Shown: positions 7,868 through 19,690, numbered from the stretch's first letter. The stretch is DNA of 64,000 nucleotides from Zoogloea sp. (GCF_028689785.1 NZ_JAQVCN010000022.1:1-64000), one strand, 5' to 3'. The notes: a model not told the origin generated them from the letters alone. Made by a program: numbers and translations.

Positions 7868-8187
7868 CAGACGGCCGCCGGCGTCTGCAGGCGGGTGACC
7901 ACTTCGTCGCCTTCCAGGTGTTTGTCGAAGATCTCGATCACGTCGTCCTTGGTGACGCCGGCGTACATCACGCCTTCCGGGTACACCAGCACGTTGGGGC
8001 CGCTGTCGCAGGGGCCGAGGCAGCCTGAGTAGGTGACGCCGATGTGCTCGTAGGCGTTGCGTTTCTGCAGCTCGCCCCAGAAGGTCTGCAGGATTTCGTT
8101 GCAGCCCTTGGCGGCGCAGGAGCCGCGAGGGTGGCCGGGGGGGCGCTGCTGGGCGCACACGAAGACGTGTTTTTTCGGTTTGGTCAT
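7864..8187 (-). CDS. Thioredoxin-like [2Fe-2S] ferredoxin, Shethna protein I type
   Basis: A 107-residue ferredoxin of the thioredoxin-fold [2Fe-2S] class. The start HVFVCAQQRPPGHPRGSC and the second motif SGCLGPCDSGPNVLVYPEGV place the cluster cysteines at about 11, 24, 56 and 60. From memory this closely matches Azotobacter vinelandii Shethna protein I, whose gene is also nif-linked. An extra cysteine at 29 is present. It ends TPAAVW and overlaps the next gene by four bases. The role is probably electron transfer or redox sensing in nitrogen fixation; the physiological partner is not known. Confidence 0.88.
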   Translation of the reverse strand: MTKPKKHVFVCAQQRPPGHPRGSCAAKGCNEILQTFWGELQKRNAYEHIGVTYSGCLGPCDSGPNVLVYPEGVMYAGVTKDDVIEIFDKHLEGDEVVTRLQTPAAVW

Positions 8188-8215
8188 GATGCTCTCTCCG
8201 TTGGCTTATCTGGGT

Positions 8216-8674
8216 TCAGGCGGATGCGACGCGGTCGATGAGCTTTTCCAGCTCGGCCACGTGTTCGGCCTCTTCGTTAGCAAACTCGGCCGCCATGCGC
8301 TTGACCTTGATGTTGTTGCTCACCGCTGCGATGCCGGCGTAGAAGGCGTGGCCGCGGCGCTCGGCCAGCAGCGCCAGCTCCAGGGCGCCGAGCACGTCGA
8401 GGAAGCCGTCGACGCCTTCCCAGCCGGCGTTCTCGGGGCTGATGCCGTCGGGCCAGCGCAGCTGGTCGGGGCGCAGCTCGGGGACGACCCGGAAGCCGCC
8501 CCGTTCCATGGCGTCGGCCAGGTGCTTGCGCGAGAAGCCGGCCATTTTCCGGAAGAAGTCCGCCACGTCGGTGTTGCCGGCGGTCTTCATGTCTTCCGTC
8601 AGCGCTTCGTAGTGGCGGGCGGCCTCCCGCTCCAGTTGGATGGCGTGGGCGAGAAACAGGTGGATGTCGTCCAT
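8216..8674 (-). CDS. Ferritin-like (rubrerythrin-type) di-iron protein
   Basis: A 152-residue four-helix protein. Helix 1 has LEREAARHYEAL, helix 2 DFFRKMAGFSRKHLADAM, helix 3 ALELALLAERRGHAFYAGI and helix 4 FANEEAEHVAELEKLI, giving the paired Glu/His pattern of a di-iron ferritin-like domain. The rubredoxin domain of true rubrerythrins is absent. Family members store iron or reduce peroxide. It lies in the fix part of the operon, 15 bases after fixX and 28 bases before the Shethna-I-type ferredoxin. Iron supply or oxygen/peroxide defence for nitrogenase is a sensible inference. Confidence 0.85.
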   Translation of the reverse strand: MDDIHLFLAHAIQLEREAARHYEALTEDMKTAGNTDVADFFRKMAGFSRKHLADAMERGGFRVVPELRPDQLRWPDGISPENAGWEGVDGFLDVLGALELALLAERRGHAFYAGIAAVSNNIKVKRMAAEFANEEAEHVAELEKLIDRVASA

Positions 8675-8689
8675 GATGGGGTCCGTTTC

Positions 8690-8986
8690 TCAGCCGAACT
8701 TGAACAGGATGCCGTGCCCGCCGCGGGGGTATTCCCATTCCACGTTGGACAGCTCGGTGCAGATGATCCGGCAGCTGCCGCATTCCAGGCAGCCGTCGGT
8801 GATCAGGGTGACGGCGCCGTTGCCCTCGGCCTTGTAGCAGGCGGCGGGGCAGACGTAGGTGCAGGACTGGCTCTTGCACTCGTTGCGGCACAGGTCCGGC
8901 TGGCGGATCTTGATGTGCGGGCGGCCGTGGTCGACCTTGTAGCGGTTCTGGAAGAGTTTTTCTTCCACATTCACGACGGTGCTCAT
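8690..8986 (-). CDS. fixX: Ferredoxin-like protein FixX
   Basis: A 98-residue ferredoxin-like subunit of the FixABCX electron-bifurcating complex. Cysteine clusters are CRNECKSQSCTYVCPAAC and CLECGSCRIIC. FixX takes electrons from the FixC quinone oxidoreductase side and works with it at the membrane. The ATG at 8986 overlaps the fixC stop (ATGA), which decides the start over an upstream in-frame ATG. Length matches the family (about 95-100). Confidence 0.95.
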   Translation of the reverse strand: MSTVVNVEEKLFQNRYKVDHGRPHIKIRQPDLCRNECKSQSCTYVCPAACYKAEGNGAVTLITDGCLECGSCRIICTELSNVEWEYPRGGHGILFKFG

Positions 8987-10287
8987 CTGAAGGCCCTCCA
9001 CAGCTTGAATGCGTCGCCCGCCAGGCCGGCCAGGCTGCGCGATTTACGGAAGCTGGAGAAGATTTCCTTCTCCTTGGTTTTCTTGTCGATGCCATCCACC
9101 GTCAGCATGGTGCGGGCGGCACGGTTGACCAGCTCGGGGTAGGTGGTGAAGAACTGGCTGTTGTCGTGGAACACGCTGGGCATGTCCCGGTATTTGTGCA
9201 GGTCCTTCATCACGAAGGATTCGTCCAGGGCCGACTTGTAGCCGGCCAGCTGTTTGGCCTTGAAGCCCTTGCCGGCGGCCTTGGCGGCGATGGCCGTTTC
9301 GGCGGCCAGGCGGCCGGTGGTCATGGCCAGGTTGGAGCCTTCCCGATGCACGGCATTCACGAAGCCACCCGAGTCGCCGACGATCATCCAGCCGTTGCCG
9401 AACACCTTGGGCACGGCGTGGAAGCCGCCTTCGGGGATGAGGTGGGCGCAGTATTCCTTCATCTCGCCGCCGGCGATCATGGGGGCGATGGAGGGGTGAG
9501 CCTTCATCTTCTCCAGCATGGTGTAGGGCGAGCTGCGGTTGGGGTTGGCCTTGAAGTCGGAGAGCATGCAGCCGACGCCCAGGGTGATGGAGTCCTTGTT
9601 GGTGTAGAGGAAGCCGGTGCCCATCAGGCCGTCGGTGATCTTGCCGAACATCTCGATGACCACGCCTTCCTCGTCCTTGACGTTGAAGCGGGCCTCGATG
9701 GTCTCCTGGGGCATGAAGAGGATTTCCTTCACCGCCAGGGCCACGTTGCCGGCCTGGATCTCGCCATGGAAGCCGGCCTTGCGGGCCAGGGTGGAGTTGA
9801 CTCCGTCGGCCAGGATGACCACATCGGCAAAGACCTCGCCGCCCTGGCGGTCGCAGCGCACGCCCACCACCTGGTCGCCATCCATCAGCAGGCATTCGAC
9901 GGTGGTTTCGCAGATCACCAGGGCGCCGGCTTCCTTCACCTTCGACGAAAACCACTTGTCGAACTGGGCGCGGATGATGGTGTAGCGGTTGTAGGGGGGC
10001 TTGTTGTAGTCATCGGAGCGGAAGTGGGTGCCGACGAAGGATTCGTCATCCAGCACCCACATGCGCTGCTCGATGATGTGGCGTTCGAGGGGGGCATCGT
10101 CCCGGAAGTCGGGGATGATCTGCTCCAGGGCGTTGGCGTACAGGATGGCGCCCTGCACGTTCTTCGAGCCGGGGTATTCGCCCCGCTCGATCTGCAGCAC
10201 CGACAGGCCGGCCTTGGCCGCGGTGTAGGCCGCGGCGTTGCCCGAGGGGCCCGCGCCGACAACGATGACGTCGAATTTCTCGCTCAT
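8983..10287 (-). CDS. fixC: FixC flavoprotein-quinone oxidoreductase
   Basis: A 434-residue FAD protein homologous to electron-transfer-flavoprotein:ubiquinone oxidoreductase. The dinucleotide-binding motif is at residues 9-20 (VVGAGPSGNAAA), and IVGDSGGFVNAVHREGSNLA is the second FAD motif. With FixA, FixB and FixX it bifurcates NADH electrons, sending one pair to quinone and one to ferredoxin or flavodoxin for nitrogenase. It lies 20 bases after fixB and overlaps fixX by four bases. Confidence 0.96.
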   Translation of the reverse strand: MSEKFDVIVVGAGPSGNAAAYTAAKAGLSVLQIERGEYPGSKNVQGAILYANALEQIIPDFRDDAPLERHIIEQRMWVLDDESFVGTHFRSDDYNKPPYNRYTIIRAQFDKWFSSKVKEAGALVICETTVECLLMDGDQVVGVRCDRQGGEVFADVVILADGVNSTLARKAGFHGEIQAGNVALAVKEILFMPQETIEARFNVKDEEGVVIEMFGKITDGLMGTGFLYTNKDSITLGVGCMLSDFKANPNRSSPYTMLEKMKAHPSIAPMIAGGEMKEYCAHLIPEGGFHAVPKVFGNGWMIVGDSGGFVNAVHREGSNLAMTTGRLAAETAIAAKAAGKGFKAKQLAGYKSALDESFVMKDLHKYRDMPSVFHDNSQFFTTYPELVNRAARTMLTVDGIDKKTKEKEIFSSFRKSRSLAGLAGDAFKLWRAFR

Positions 10288-10307
10288 GGTGGGTCTCCGG
10301 TGGGCGC

Positions 10308-11405
10308 TCAGGCGGCCTTGCGGCTGCGCAGGGCAATGTGTTCGCGGAAGGTGTCGGTGAGCACCGGCAGCACCTGCATGGCGTTGCCGACGATGCCGTG
10401 GTGGGCGAAGTCGAAGATCGGGGCGTTGGCATCGGTGTTGATGGCGACGATCACGTCGGCGCCCTCCATGCCCACCCGGTGCTGGATCGCGCCCGAGATG
10501 CCGGCGGCGATGTAGAGCTTGGGGCGCACCGTCTTGCCGGTCTGGCCCACCTGACGCTCCGCATCCACCCAGCCCGACTGGACCACCGGGCGGGTGGCGC
10601 CCACCTCGGCGCCGAGCACCTTGGCCAGGTCCCAGATCAGCTTGAAGTTGTCCGGCGTCTTGAGGCCCTTGCCGCCCGACACGATGATGTCGGCGTAGGC
10701 CAGGTTGACCTTGTTGCTGTTCTCGTCGGCGATGAAGTCGAGGAGCTTGGTGACGATGTCGGTCTCGATCATGCCGAGGGTGTCCTCGACGATGCTGCCG
10801 CTGCGTGCCGGGTCGGCGTCGGGCATCTGCATCACGCGGGGGCGCACGGTTGCCATCTGCGGGCGGTAGGCCAGGGTCATGATGGTGCACAGCAGCGATC
10901 CGCCGAAGGTCGGGCGGGTGGCGGCCAGGGCCCGGGTGGCCGGGTCGATGCGCAGCTCGGTACAGTCGGCGGTGAGGCCGGTGGCCAGGGTGGTGGCCAC
11001 CGAGCCGGCCAGGTCGCGGCCCATGGTGGTGGCGCCCAGCAGCACGATCTCGGGCTGGTACTTGTTCACCAGGTCGGTCATGCCCTTGGTGAAGGGCTCG
11101 TTGCGGTAGCCCTGGAGCACCGGGTCGCGGACGATGTAGCAGTTCTCGGCGCCAAAGGTGTAGGCCTCCTTGGCGTAGCGCTCCAGGGGCTCGTCGGGGC
11201 CGCCCATGATGACGCCCGACAGGGACACGCCGAGGGTGTCGGCGAGCTTGCGGCCTTCGCCCAGAAGCTCCCACGACACCGGGTGCACGGCGCCCCGGTC
11301 GTGTTCGATGAACACCCAGACGCCCTTGTAGGCCTTCAGGTGTTCGGGCAGTTCCAGGTTGCGGCCGCCCCGGGCGGCGGGCTTCTTGACTTCGGCGTCG
11401 CTCAT
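10308..11405 (-). CDS. fixB: FixB electron-transfer flavoprotein alpha subunit
   Basis: A 365-residue ETF-alpha-type protein. N-terminal nucleotide-binding part: [21 protein letters not shown]-terminal FAD domain: [53 protein letters not shown] and [20 protein letters not shown]. It dimerises with FixA and carries one of the FADs of the bifurcating complex. The N-terminus has a short basic extension ([14 protein letters not shown]). It is followed 20 bases later by fixC. Confidence 0.96.
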   Translation of the reverse strand: MSDAEVKKPAARGGRNLELPEHLKAYKGVWVFIEHDRGAVHPVSWELLGEGRKLADTLGVSLSGVIMGGPDEPLERYAKEAYTFGAENCYIVRDPVLQGYRNEPFTKGMTDLVNKYQPEIVLLGATTMGRDLAGSVATTLATGLTADCTELRIDPATRALAATRPTFGGSLLCTIMTLAYRPQMATVRPRVMQMPDADPARSGSIVEDTLGMIETDIVTKLLDFIADENSNKVNLAYADIIVSGGKGLKTPDNFKLIWDLAKVLGAEVGATRPVVQSGWVDAERQVGQTGKTVRPKLYIAAGISGAIQHRVGMEGADVIVAINTDANAPIFDFAHHGIVGNAMQVLPVLTDTFREHIALRSRKAA

Positions 11406-11436
11406 GGCAGGTTTCCTTTCGCGTCTTGTCGTGGGG

Positions 11437-12285
11437 TCACACGGAGGCCTTGGCGAGGATGTCGCGCTCAAGGGTCGGGTGCTGGGTGAAGATCTTCTGG
11501 ATCACGTTGAGGGACACATCCCGCGGGCTGGCGTCATCAACGGATTGCATCAGGGCCTTCTCGGCCCGGGGCGTGGGGCCGAAGACCTTGCTCACCACGG
11601 TGGGCGAGCCCTTCAGGCCGATCTTGGTCACGTCCTCGATGCCGGCGGCTTCCTTGTTCCACTTGCGCACCGGGTAGCGGGCGGCGTGGATCATGTTTTC
11701 CAGCGGGGCGAAGCGCATCTCGTTGGTGCCTTCCAGCATGGTGATCAGGCAGGGTACGGCGGTCTTCAGCACCTGCACGCCGCCTTCGGCGCGGCGCTCG
11801 ACGGTGATGGTGTTGGCCTCCAGGTCGAGTTCGGCAATGCGCGAGACGTAGGTGAGCAGTTGCAGGCCCAGACGCTTGGCAATGCCGGGGCCGACCTGGG
11901 CGGTATCGCCGTCGATGGTCTGCTTGCCGGTGAACACGATGTCCACCTTCTGCTCCCGGCCGATCTGGCGGATGGCGGCGGCCAGGGCGTAGGAGGTGGC
12001 CAGGGTGTCGGCGCCGGCAAAGGAGCGGTCGGTCACCAGCACGGCGTCGTCGGCACCAAAGGAGATGCACTTCTTGAGGGCGTCTTCGGCCTGGGGTGGG
12101 CCCATGCACAGCATGGTCACCTTGCCGCCGAATTTGTCCTTGAGGCGCAGGGCTTCTTCCAGGGCGAACAGGTCATAGGGATTGACGATGGCCGGTACGC
12201 CCTGGCGCATGATGGTGTTGGTCACCGGATGGACGCGGATCTGCGCCGAATCCGGAACCTGCTTGATACAGACGACGATGTGCAT
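11437..12285 (-). CDS. fixA: FixA electron-transfer flavoprotein beta subunit
   Basis: A 282-residue ETF-beta-type protein, [20 protein letters not shown], with [16 protein letters not shown] and the ETF-beta signature around [20 protein letters not shown]. It is the site of NADH oxidation and electron bifurcation together with FixB. It follows nifW by 18 bases, and fixB starts 31 bases downstream, all on the minus strand of the nifV operon. Confidence 0.96.
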   Translation of the reverse strand: MHIVVCIKQVPDSAQIRVHPVTNTIMRQGVPAIVNPYDLFALEEALRLKDKFGGKVTMLCMGPPQAEDALKKCISFGADDAVLVTDRSFAGADTLATSYALAAAIRQIGREQKVDIVFTGKQTIDGDTAQVGPGIAKRLGLQLLTYVSRIAELDLEANTITVERRAEGGVQVLKTAVPCLITMLEGTNEMRFAPLENMIHAARYPVRKWNKEAAGIEDVTKIGLKGSPTVVSKVFGPTPRAEKALMQSVDDASPRDVSLNVIQKIFTQHPTLERDILAKASV

Positions 12286-12303
12286 GGCGGCTGTCCTGTC
12301 GGT

Positions 12304-12639
12304 TTAGGTGGCGGAGGAGGGAAGGGTGGCGCGCAGGCTGTCGAGGCTGACCTGCTGGCGGCCGTCGGTGTCCTGGAACACCTTGAAGACCTTTTCCCGG
12401 GCCGGGGTGGAGCGCACGAAGTCGTCGTAGGCGGCAACCAGGTGGCCACGGTAGCGGCCGAAGAGTTCGCTGCCCGTCAGGGCGCTCAGGTCGGCATCCC
12501 GGCGCAGGTATTGGTAGAAGCGCTTGAGGATGTGCAGTCGGCTCACATGGACGACCTTCTGGTCGAAGGGCACGGCAAAGAAGTGGAGGAATTCCTCTGC
12601 GGAGGAGAGCTTGGCGAGTTCGCCGGTCAGTTCGTTCAT
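12304..12639 (-). CDS. nifW: Nitrogenase-stabilising protein NifW
   Basis: A 111-residue NifW: LSSAEEFLHFFAVPFDQKVV, then HVSRLHILKRFYQYLRRD, and a C-terminal YDDFVRSTPAREKVFKVF. NifW associates with the MoFe protein and helps its maturation or protection from oxygen; the mechanism is not settled. It starts 4 bases after the cysE stop codon. Length and motifs are typical. Confidence 0.95.
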   Translation of the reverse strand: MNELTGELAKLSSAEEFLHFFAVPFDQKVVHVSRLHILKRFYQYLRRDADLSALTGSELFGRYRGHLVAAYDDFVRSTPAREKVFKVFQDTDGRQQVSLDSLRATLPSSAT

Positions 12640-12643
12640 GGCG

Positions 12644-13453
12644 TCAGGCTCCTGGTGCGTTGTGGGCGGTGGCCTTCCAGCTACCGTCAAAGGTGGGTTG
12701 CGAGCAGGTGTCGTCGCAGGTGCGACAGGCGCCTTCGGCGGTGGTGGGTTCGCCCTTGAGCGTGGCGATTTCCCGTTCCATCTGGGCGATCCGGTCGAGC
12801 AGGCAGCCAATGGCCTTGCCGACCGGGTCGGGGATCTGGTGGTGATCCAGGTCGATGCCGTGGGCGATGCGCCGGCCTTCCTTGGGCAGCACCATGCGGC
12901 CCGGAATGCCGACCACGGTCATGCCGGGGCGCACCGGGTCGATGACCACGGAGTTGGCGGCCACCCGGGCGTTCTCGCCCACGGTGATGGGGCCGAGGAT
13001 CTTGGCGCCGGCACCGACCACCACCCCGTTGCCCAGGGTGGGGTGGCGCTTGCCGGGGTTCCAGGTGGTGCCGCCCAGGGTGACGCCGTGATAGAGGGTC
13101 ACGTCGTCACCGATCACCGCGGTCTCGCCGATCACCACGCAGGCGCCGTGGTCGATGAAGAAGCGGCGGCCGATGACTGCGCCCGGGTGGATGTCCACAT
13201 TGGTCACGAAGCGGGCCAGGAAGGACAGGGCCCGGGCGGCGTAGCGCCAGTTGCCGCGCCACAGGCAATGGGCCACCCGGTAAAGCATCAGGGCCTGTAC
13301 GCCGGGGTAGATGGTGAGCAGCTCCAGGGTGTTGCGGGCCGCAGGGTCGCGGGCGAAGACGCAGGCCACGTCCTCGCGCAGGGTGCTGAGGAAGCCCGGC
13401 GTGGCGCCCTGGGTGGCCGCGAGGATCTTCATGTCGGGTTCCCTGGGGCTCAT
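12644..13453 (-). CDS. cysE: Serine O-acetyltransferase (NifP-type CysE)
   Basis: A 269-residue serine acetyltransferase making O-acetylserine for cysteine synthesis, boosting sulfur supply for Fe-S clusters. Family motifs are [20 protein letters not shown] (catalytic His), [20 protein letters not shown] and [20 protein letters not shown]. In other diazotrophs a dedicated copy is called nifP. The start ATG overlaps the nifV stop (ATGA). After the hexapeptide domain comes an extra tail with the cysteine cluster CRTCDDTC, not expected in the catalytic domain; its function is unknown. Confidence 0.93.
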   Translation of the reverse strand: MSPREPDMKILAATQGATPGFLSTLREDVACVFARDPAARNTLELLTIYPGVQALMLYRVAHCLWRGNWRYAARALSFLARFVTNVDIHPGAVIGRRFFIDHGACVVIGETAVIGDDVTLYHGVTLGGTTWNPGKRHPTLGNGVVVGAGAKILGPITVGENARVAANSVVIDPVRPGMTVVGIPGRMVLPKEGRRIAHGIDLDHHQIPDPVGKAIGCLLDRIAQMEREIATLKGEPTTAEGACRTCDDTCSQPTFDGSWKATAHNAPGA

Positions 13454-14589
13454 GATGCGCTGCCCTCGCAACGGCTGACTTCGAGGAGGAAGCGGGCCAG
13501 CTCTCCGGCGGAGGGCGAGCGCTTGGTGCAGGTGGCGTGGTCGCGGATGCGTTCGAGCAGGCCGTGGGCCTCTGCGTCGGACACCAGCATGCCGAGCTGG
13601 GCATAGGCGGCGATCACCGCTCGGGAGCCGGAGTGCTTGCCCAGCACGGTCCGGTGGCTACGGCCCAGTTCGGCCGGGTCGAAGCCCTGATAGGTGCGCG
13701 GGTCCTTCAGCAGGCCATCCACGTGCAGGCCGGCCTCGTGGGTGAACACGGCCTCGCCGACGATGCTCTTGTTGGCCGCCACGGCGCGCCCGGAGGCTTC
13801 GGCCACCAGGGCCGAGATGGCCGGCAGGGTGTGGGTGTCGATGCCGCAATCGATGCCGTGGAGGTGGCGCAGGCCCATCACGATCTCTTCCAGCGGGGCG
13901 TTGCCGGCGCGCTCGCCGAGGCCATTGACGGTGGTGTTGGCGTGGCTGGCGCCGGCCCGGAAGGCGGCCAGGGTGTTGGCCGTGGCCAGGCCCAGGTCGT
14001 CATGGGCGTGCATCTCGATGTCCATGTCCACCTGCCGGCGCAGGGCGGCGATGGCGTCATGGGTGGAGAAGGGGTCGAGGATGCCCAGGGTGTCGGCGTA
14101 GCGCAGGCGCGTGGCACCGGCCCGCTGGGCGGCCTCGGCAACCTGGGCCAGAAAGGACGGATCGGCGCGGGAGGAGTCTTCGCAGCCCACCGACACGGCG
14201 TAGCCCATGTCACGGCCCTGGTGCACGTAGCGCCCCACCCGCTCCAGCACCCATTCGCGGCTGCGCTTGAGCTTGGTGCTGATGTGGATGTCGGACACCG
14301 GGATGGACAGGTTGACGGTGTCCACCGGGCACTGGCGGGCGGCGGCCAGGTCGGTGTCGGTCATCCGACACCACACCATCAGGCTGGCCGGCAGGCGCAG
14401 GCGGGCGATCTCGCCGATGGCTTCGATCTCCACCGGCCCCATGGCCGGAATGCCAATCTCCATCTCCTGGACACCCACATCGGCGAGGGCCCGGGCGATG
14501 GCGCACTTCTCCTCGACGGTGAAGGCCACGCCAGCGGTCTGTTCGCCGTCGCGCAGGGTGGTGTCGTTGATGGTGGGCAGCGGGTTCAT
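13450..14589 (-). CDS. nifV: Homocitrate synthase
   Basis: A 379-residue enzyme condensing acetyl-CoA with 2-oxoglutarate to homocitrate, the organic ligand of FeMo-cofactor. DRE-TIM metallolyase signatures: [17 protein letters not shown] at the N-terminus and the metal-binding [17 protein letters not shown] with [18 protein letters not shown]. It is the first gene of the operon nifV-cysE-nifW-fixABCX. A consensus sigma-54 promoter lies 31 bases upstream, with a NifA site behind it. Confidence 0.97.
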   Translation of the reverse strand: MNPLPTINDTTLRDGEQTAGVAFTVEEKCAIARALADVGVQEMEIGIPAMGPVEIEAIGEIARLRLPASLMVWCRMTDTDLAAARQCPVDTVNLSIPVSDIHISTKLKRSREWVLERVGRYVHQGRDMGYAVSVGCEDSSRADPSFLAQVAEAAQRAGATRLRYADTLGILDPFSTHDAIAALRRQVDMDIEMHAHDDLGLATANTLAAFRAGASHANTTVNGLGERAGNAPLEEIVMGLRHLHGIDCGIDTHTLPAISALVAEASGRAVAANKSIVGEAVFTHEAGLHVDGLLKDPRTYQGFDPAELGRSHRTVLGKHSGSRAVIAAYAQLGMLVSDAEAHGLLERIRDHATCTKRSPSAGELARFLLEVSRCEGSAS

Positions 14590-14619
14590 GGTGGGTGGTG
14601 TCCTTTCACACCCTGATCA

Positions 14620-14634
14620 GCAAAGGCCGTGCCA
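14620..14634 (-). promoter_or_regulatory. Sigma-54 promoter of the nifV operon
   Basis: On the minus strand TGGCAC-GGCCT-TTGC, an exact match to the sigma-54 -24/-12 consensus. It is located 31 bases before the nifV ATG with a NifA site 94 bases further upstream. Confidence 0.9.
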
Positions 14635-14727
14635 TGTGCGGGTTTGTGGTTTAAGTTGATGATTTTTTGATGATTTATGTTTTTTGCCAGCAATCGGGAA
14701 GACGAGGAAAAGCGTGGCTGTCGCCTT

Positions 14728-14743
14728 TGTCGGATTTCGCACA
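14728..14743. promoter_or_regulatory. NifA upstream activator site (nifV)
   Basis: TGTCGGATTTCGCACA is an exact TGT-N10-ACA. It is preceded by TT, giving the extended TTTGTCG shared with the three other NifA sites in this window. Confidence 0.85.
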
Positions 14744-14765
14744 GGTAGGGATGGGCGTGCCGTTG

Positions 14766-15022
14766 TGGGGTCGAATTCATTCGACCGCGGACAGGTGAGC
14801 GGCGGTGTGTCGATGAATCAGCGTGCAGAGGTCGAATGAATTCGACCCCACGGGGAGGGCGGGGCTTGGCGTGGGGCGGGGGGAACGGGCGGCGGGGGGC
14901 GGCTTACTGCCAGCCGGTGGCTGGAGGGTGCCGTTGTGGGGTCGAATTCATTCGACCGCGGGCGGGTGAGCGGCGGCGTGTCGATGAATCAGCGTGGGGA
15001 GGTCGAATGAATTCGACCCCAC
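14766..15022. repeat. Tandem pair of inverted REP doublets
   Basis: Two copies (14766-14851 and 14936-15022) of an element of about 86 bp. Each begins with GTGG plus the palindrome GGTCGAATTCATTCGACC and ends with the reverse complement. The inner sequence (GGTGAGCGGCGG, then GTGTCGATGAATCAGCGTG) is also conserved between copies. The spacer 14852-14935 is G-rich with no feature. The pair lies between the end of the isc operon and the nifV promoter. The GTGG-headed hairpin resembles REP elements mobilised by REP-associated tyrosine transposases; no such gene is in the window. Confidence 0.85.
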
Positions 15023-15037
15023 CGGCTCAGCACAATC

Positions 15038-15375
15038 TCAGCCGTGTTCCCGGGCGTGGTTGCGGGAGTGCTTGGGGATTTCGATGAGGAGGTCGCCGTC
15101 GCCGAGCTTGACGCAGCAGGCCAGGCGGGAGTCGGCCTGGAGAGCCCAGGCGGAATCCAGCTGGTCTTCTTCCAGATCGCTGCTGGGGGGCACGCTGGTG
15201 CCACCCTGGCGGACGTAGACATGGCAGGTGGCGCAGGCGGCCACCTTCTCGCAGGCGTGTTCGAGGGGCACGCCGTGGGCCAGCAGGGCGTCGCACAGGG
15301 ACTGGCCCGGCTTGGCCTCGAAGTGGACGCCGTCGGGGCACAGGTGGGGGTGGGGCAGGACGCGGACGGTGCTCA

Positions 15376-15376
<1 letters not shown>
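15038..15376 (-). CDS. fdx: [2Fe-2S] ferredoxin of the nif-linked isc operon
   Basis: A 112-residue Isc-type ferredoxin. Cluster motif CEKVAACATC (C-X5-C-X2-C) plus a distal C in DSRLACCVKL; the start STVRVLPHPHLCPDG is typical of Fdx. It donates electrons to Fe-S assembly on IscU. Its ATG shares a base with the hscA stop (TGATG), so the two are coupled. It is the last gene of iscS-iscU-A-type-iscA-hscA-fdx. Confidence 0.92.
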
Positions 15377-17253
<1,877 letters not shown>

Positions 17254-17275
17254 GATGGGTTCTCCCTTTGCGAGG

Positions 17276-17599
17276 TCAGACGGCGAAACTCTCGCCGCAG
17301 CCGCATTCGGCCTTGGCATTGGGGTTGTTGAACTTGAAGCCTTCGTTGAGCCCTTCGCGCACGAAGTCCAGCTCGGTGCCATCCAGATAGGGCAGGCTGC
17401 GCGGGTCCACCAGCAGCTTGACGCCGGCGCTTTCGAAGATCAGGTCTTCGGGCTGGCTCTCGTCGGCGAATTCCAGGGCGTAGGCCATGCCGGAGCAGCC
17501 GCTGGTCTTCACGGCGAGGCGCAGGCCGACACCCTTGCCGCGCTTGTCGAGGGTCTTCAGGATGTGGCGGGCGGCCTTCTCGGTAACGGTGACGCTCAT
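17276..17599 (-). CDS. iscA: A-type Fe-S carrier IscA
   Basis: A 107-residue A-type carrier: [18 protein letters not shown], then [15 protein letters not shown], and the terminal CGCGESF. The three cysteines (about 35, 99 and 101) bind iron or a cluster. LEFADE and [15 protein letters not shown] identify the IscA rather than ErpA subgroup. It is flanked by a second A-type gene 10 bases upstream and by hscA downstream. Confidence 0.93.
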   Translation of the reverse strand: MSVTVTEKAARHILKTLDKRGKGVGLRLAVKTSGCSGMAYALEFADESQPEDLIFESAGVKLLVDPRSLPYLDGTELDFVREGLNEGFKFNNPNAKAECGCGESFAV

Positions 17600-17609
17600 G
17601 ATGCCGACC

Positions 17610-17963
17610 TCACATGGAGAAGGAGCTGCCACAGCCGCAGGTGCTGGTGGCGTTGGGGTTGCGGATGACGAAGCGCGAACCTTCGAGCCCATCCTCGTAG
17701 TCGATCTCGGCGCCCATCAGGTACTGGGTGCTCATGGCGTCGATCAGCAGGGTGACGCCGGACTGCTCGATACGCAGGTCGTCGTCGTTGGCGACCTCGT
17801 CGAAGGAGAAGCCGTACTGGAAGCCGGAGCAGCCGCCGCCGCTCACATACACGCGCAGCTTGAGTTCGGTGTTGCCGTCTTCGGCGATGAGCTCGGCCAC
17901 CTTGCCGGCCGCAGCCTGGGTGAAGACGACGGGGGCGGGCATTTCGGTAACGGGGGTGTTCAT
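17610..17963 (-). CDS. Second A-type Fe-S carrier, ErpA-like
   Basis: A 117-residue A-type protein with [19 protein letters not shown] and the C-terminal [16 protein letters not shown], the pattern of ErpA. It would carry [2Fe-2S] or [4Fe-4S] clusters to targets. Its occurrence between iscU and iscA inside a NifA-controlled operon suggests a nitrogenase-dedicated copy. A separate housekeeping erpA presumably exists elsewhere but cannot be seen. Confidence 0.88.
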   Translation of the reverse strand: MNTPVTEMPAPVVFTQAAAGKVAELIAEDGNTELKLRVYVSGGGCSGFQYGFSFDEVANDDDLRIEQSGVTLLIDAMSTQYLMGAEIDYEDGLEGSRFVIRNPNATSTCGCGSSFSM

Positions 17964-17974
17964 GGCGTGACTCC

Positions 17975-18400
17975 TCAGGGGGCGACGGGGGCGCAGATCG
18001 GGGTTTCGGTTTCGGTGCCGCTGCCGTGCTTGGAACGGTAGTCGGCAACGGCGGCCTTGATGGCATCCTCGGCGAGGATGGAGCAGTGGATCTTGACCGG
18101 GGGCAGGGCCAGCTCTTCGGCGATCTCGGTGTTCTTGATGTCCAGCGCCTGGTCCAGCGTCTTGCCCTTCACCCATTCGGTGACCAGGGAGCTGGAGGCG
18201 ATGGCCGAGCCACAGCCGTAGGTCTTGAACTTGGCGTCCTCGATGACGCCTTCAGCCGAAACCTTGATCTGCAGGCGCATCACGTCGCCGCAGGCGGGGG
18301 CGCCGACCATGCCGGTGCCCACGTCCTCGTCGTCCTTGCCGAAGGCGCCGACGTTGCGGGGGTTCTCGTAGTGTTCGATGACTTTTTCGCTATAGGCCAT
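17975..18400 (-). CDS. iscU: Fe-S scaffold IscU
   Basis: A 141-residue scaffold on which [2Fe-2S] clusters form. Conserved start [20 protein letters not shown], cluster cysteines in [19 protein letters not shown] and [11 protein letters not shown], and the HscA-recognition motif LPPVKIHC. A short C-terminal extension [16 protein letters not shown] carries an additional cysteine. It lacks the ferredoxin-like and Nfu domains of true NifU, so this is an Isc-type scaffold in a nif operon. Confidence 0.94.
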   Translation of the reverse strand: MAYSEKVIEHYENPRNVGAFGKDDEDVGTGMVGAPACGDVMRLQIKVSAEGVIEDAKFKTYGCGSAIASSSLVTEWVKGKTLDQALDIKNTEIAEELALPPVKIHCSILAEDAIKAAVADYRSKHGSGTETETPICAPVAP

Positions 18401-18436
18401 GATGGTTCTCCGGGGGGCTCTGTCGGGGTTCAGGAA

Positions 18437-19651
18437 TCAGTGGGCGGCCCACTGGATGCTTTCGAGGTCGATGCCCTCGCGCACCATCTCCCACAGGGGG
18501 GAGAGTTCGCGCAGCTTGGCAACCGCCTCGCCGAGGAGGGCGATGGTGGTGTCCACCTCGGCTTCGGTGGTGAAGCGGCCGATGGAGAAGCGGATGGAGC
18601 TGTGGGCCAGTTCGTCGCTGTGGCCGAGGGCGCGCAGTACGTAGGAGGGTTCCAGGCTGGCCGAGGTGCAGGCCGAACCGGACGACACGGCCAGTTGCTT
18701 GATGCCCATCAGCAGGGATTCGCCCTCGACGTAGTTGAAGCTGACGTTGAGGTTGTGGGGCACGCGGGCGTCCAGGTCGCCGTTAAGGTAGACCTCGTCC
18801 ATGGCCGACAGGCCGGCCCACAGGCGGTCGCGCAGCCAGCGGATGCGCTCGTTCTCGGCGGCCATGCCGGCCTGGGCAATGGCGTAGGCCTCGCCCATGC
18901 CGACGATCTGGTGGGTGGGCAGGGTGCCGGAGCGCAGGCCGCGCTCGTGGCCGCCGCCGTGGATCAGGGCCTCCAGGCGCACCCGGGGCTTGCGCCGCAC
19001 GTAGAGGGCGCCGATGCCCTTGGGGCCGTAGGCCTTGTGGGCGGACAGGGACAACAGGTCGATGGGCGTCGTCTCCAGGTCGATCTCCACCTTGCCGGCG
19101 GCCTGGGCGGCATCCACGTGGTAGATCACGCCCTTGGCCCGGCACAGGGCGCCGATGGCGGCCACGTCCTGGATCACGCCGATCTCGTTGTTCACATACA
19201 TGGTGGACACCAGCACGGTGTCCGGGCGCAGGGCGGCGGCGAGCTTGTCCAGGTCAATGAGGCCGTTGGGCTCCACTTCCAGGTAGGTGACGCTGAAGCC
19301 TTCCCGCTCCAGCTCGCGGCAGGTGTCGAGCACCGACTTGTGCTCGGTCTTCGGGGTGATCAGATGCTTGCCCTTGGAGGCGGCGTAGAAGCGTGCGGCG
19401 CCCTTGATGGCCAGGTTGTTGGATTCGGTGGCACCGGAGGTCCACACGATTTCCTTGGGGTCGGCGCCGACCAGCGCGGCTACCTGTTCGCGGGCAAGCT
19501 CCACCGCCTCTTCGGCGGCCCAGCCATAGGCGTGGGAGCGGCTGGCAGGGTTGCCGAAGAGCTCGGTGAGGTAGGGGATCATCTTCGCGGCCACCCGGGG
19601 GTCGACGGGGGTGGTGGCAGCGTAATCGAGGTAGATCGCTTGGGTCGTCAT
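18437..19651 (-). CDS. iscS: Cysteine desulfurase IscS (nif-linked copy)
   Basis: A 404-residue PLP enzyme moving sulfur from cysteine to IscU. Motifs: [25 protein letters not shown], the PLP lysine in [19 protein letters not shown], and the active cysteine in [20 protein letters not shown], the extended IscS-type loop. It is the first gene of the isc operon. A consensus sigma-54 promoter and NifA site lie upstream; no iscR regulator precedes it, unlike the housekeeping isc operon. Confidence 0.95.
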   Translation of the reverse strand: MTTQAIYLDYAATTPVDPRVAAKMIPYLTELFGNPASRSHAYGWAAEEAVELAREQVAALVGADPKEIVWTSGATESNNLAIKGAARFYAASKGKHLITPKTEHKSVLDTCRELEREGFSVTYLEVEPNGLIDLDKLAAALRPDTVLVSTMYVNNEIGVIQDVAAIGALCRAKGVIYHVDAAQAAGKVEIDLETTPIDLLSLSAHKAYGPKGIGALYVRRKPRVRLEALIHGGGHERGLRSGTLPTHQIVGMGEAYAIAQAGMAAENERIRWLRDRLWAGLSAMDEVYLNGDLDARVPHNLNVSFNYVEGESLLMGIKQLAVSSGSACTSASLEPSYVLRALGHSDELAHSSIRFSIGRFTTEAEVDTTIALLGEAVAKLRELSPLWEMVREGIDLESIQWAAH

Positions 19652-19690
19652 GGGCCTTGTTCTCCGCTGGGGGCTTTTGCGGAGACTTCA

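Noticed and set aside
8057-11489. Several long plus-strand frames opposite ferritin-like, fixX, fixC, fixB and fixA genes
   Set aside because: Same antisense effect of high GC in the third codon position; the minus-strand genes have full family signatures and operon spacing.
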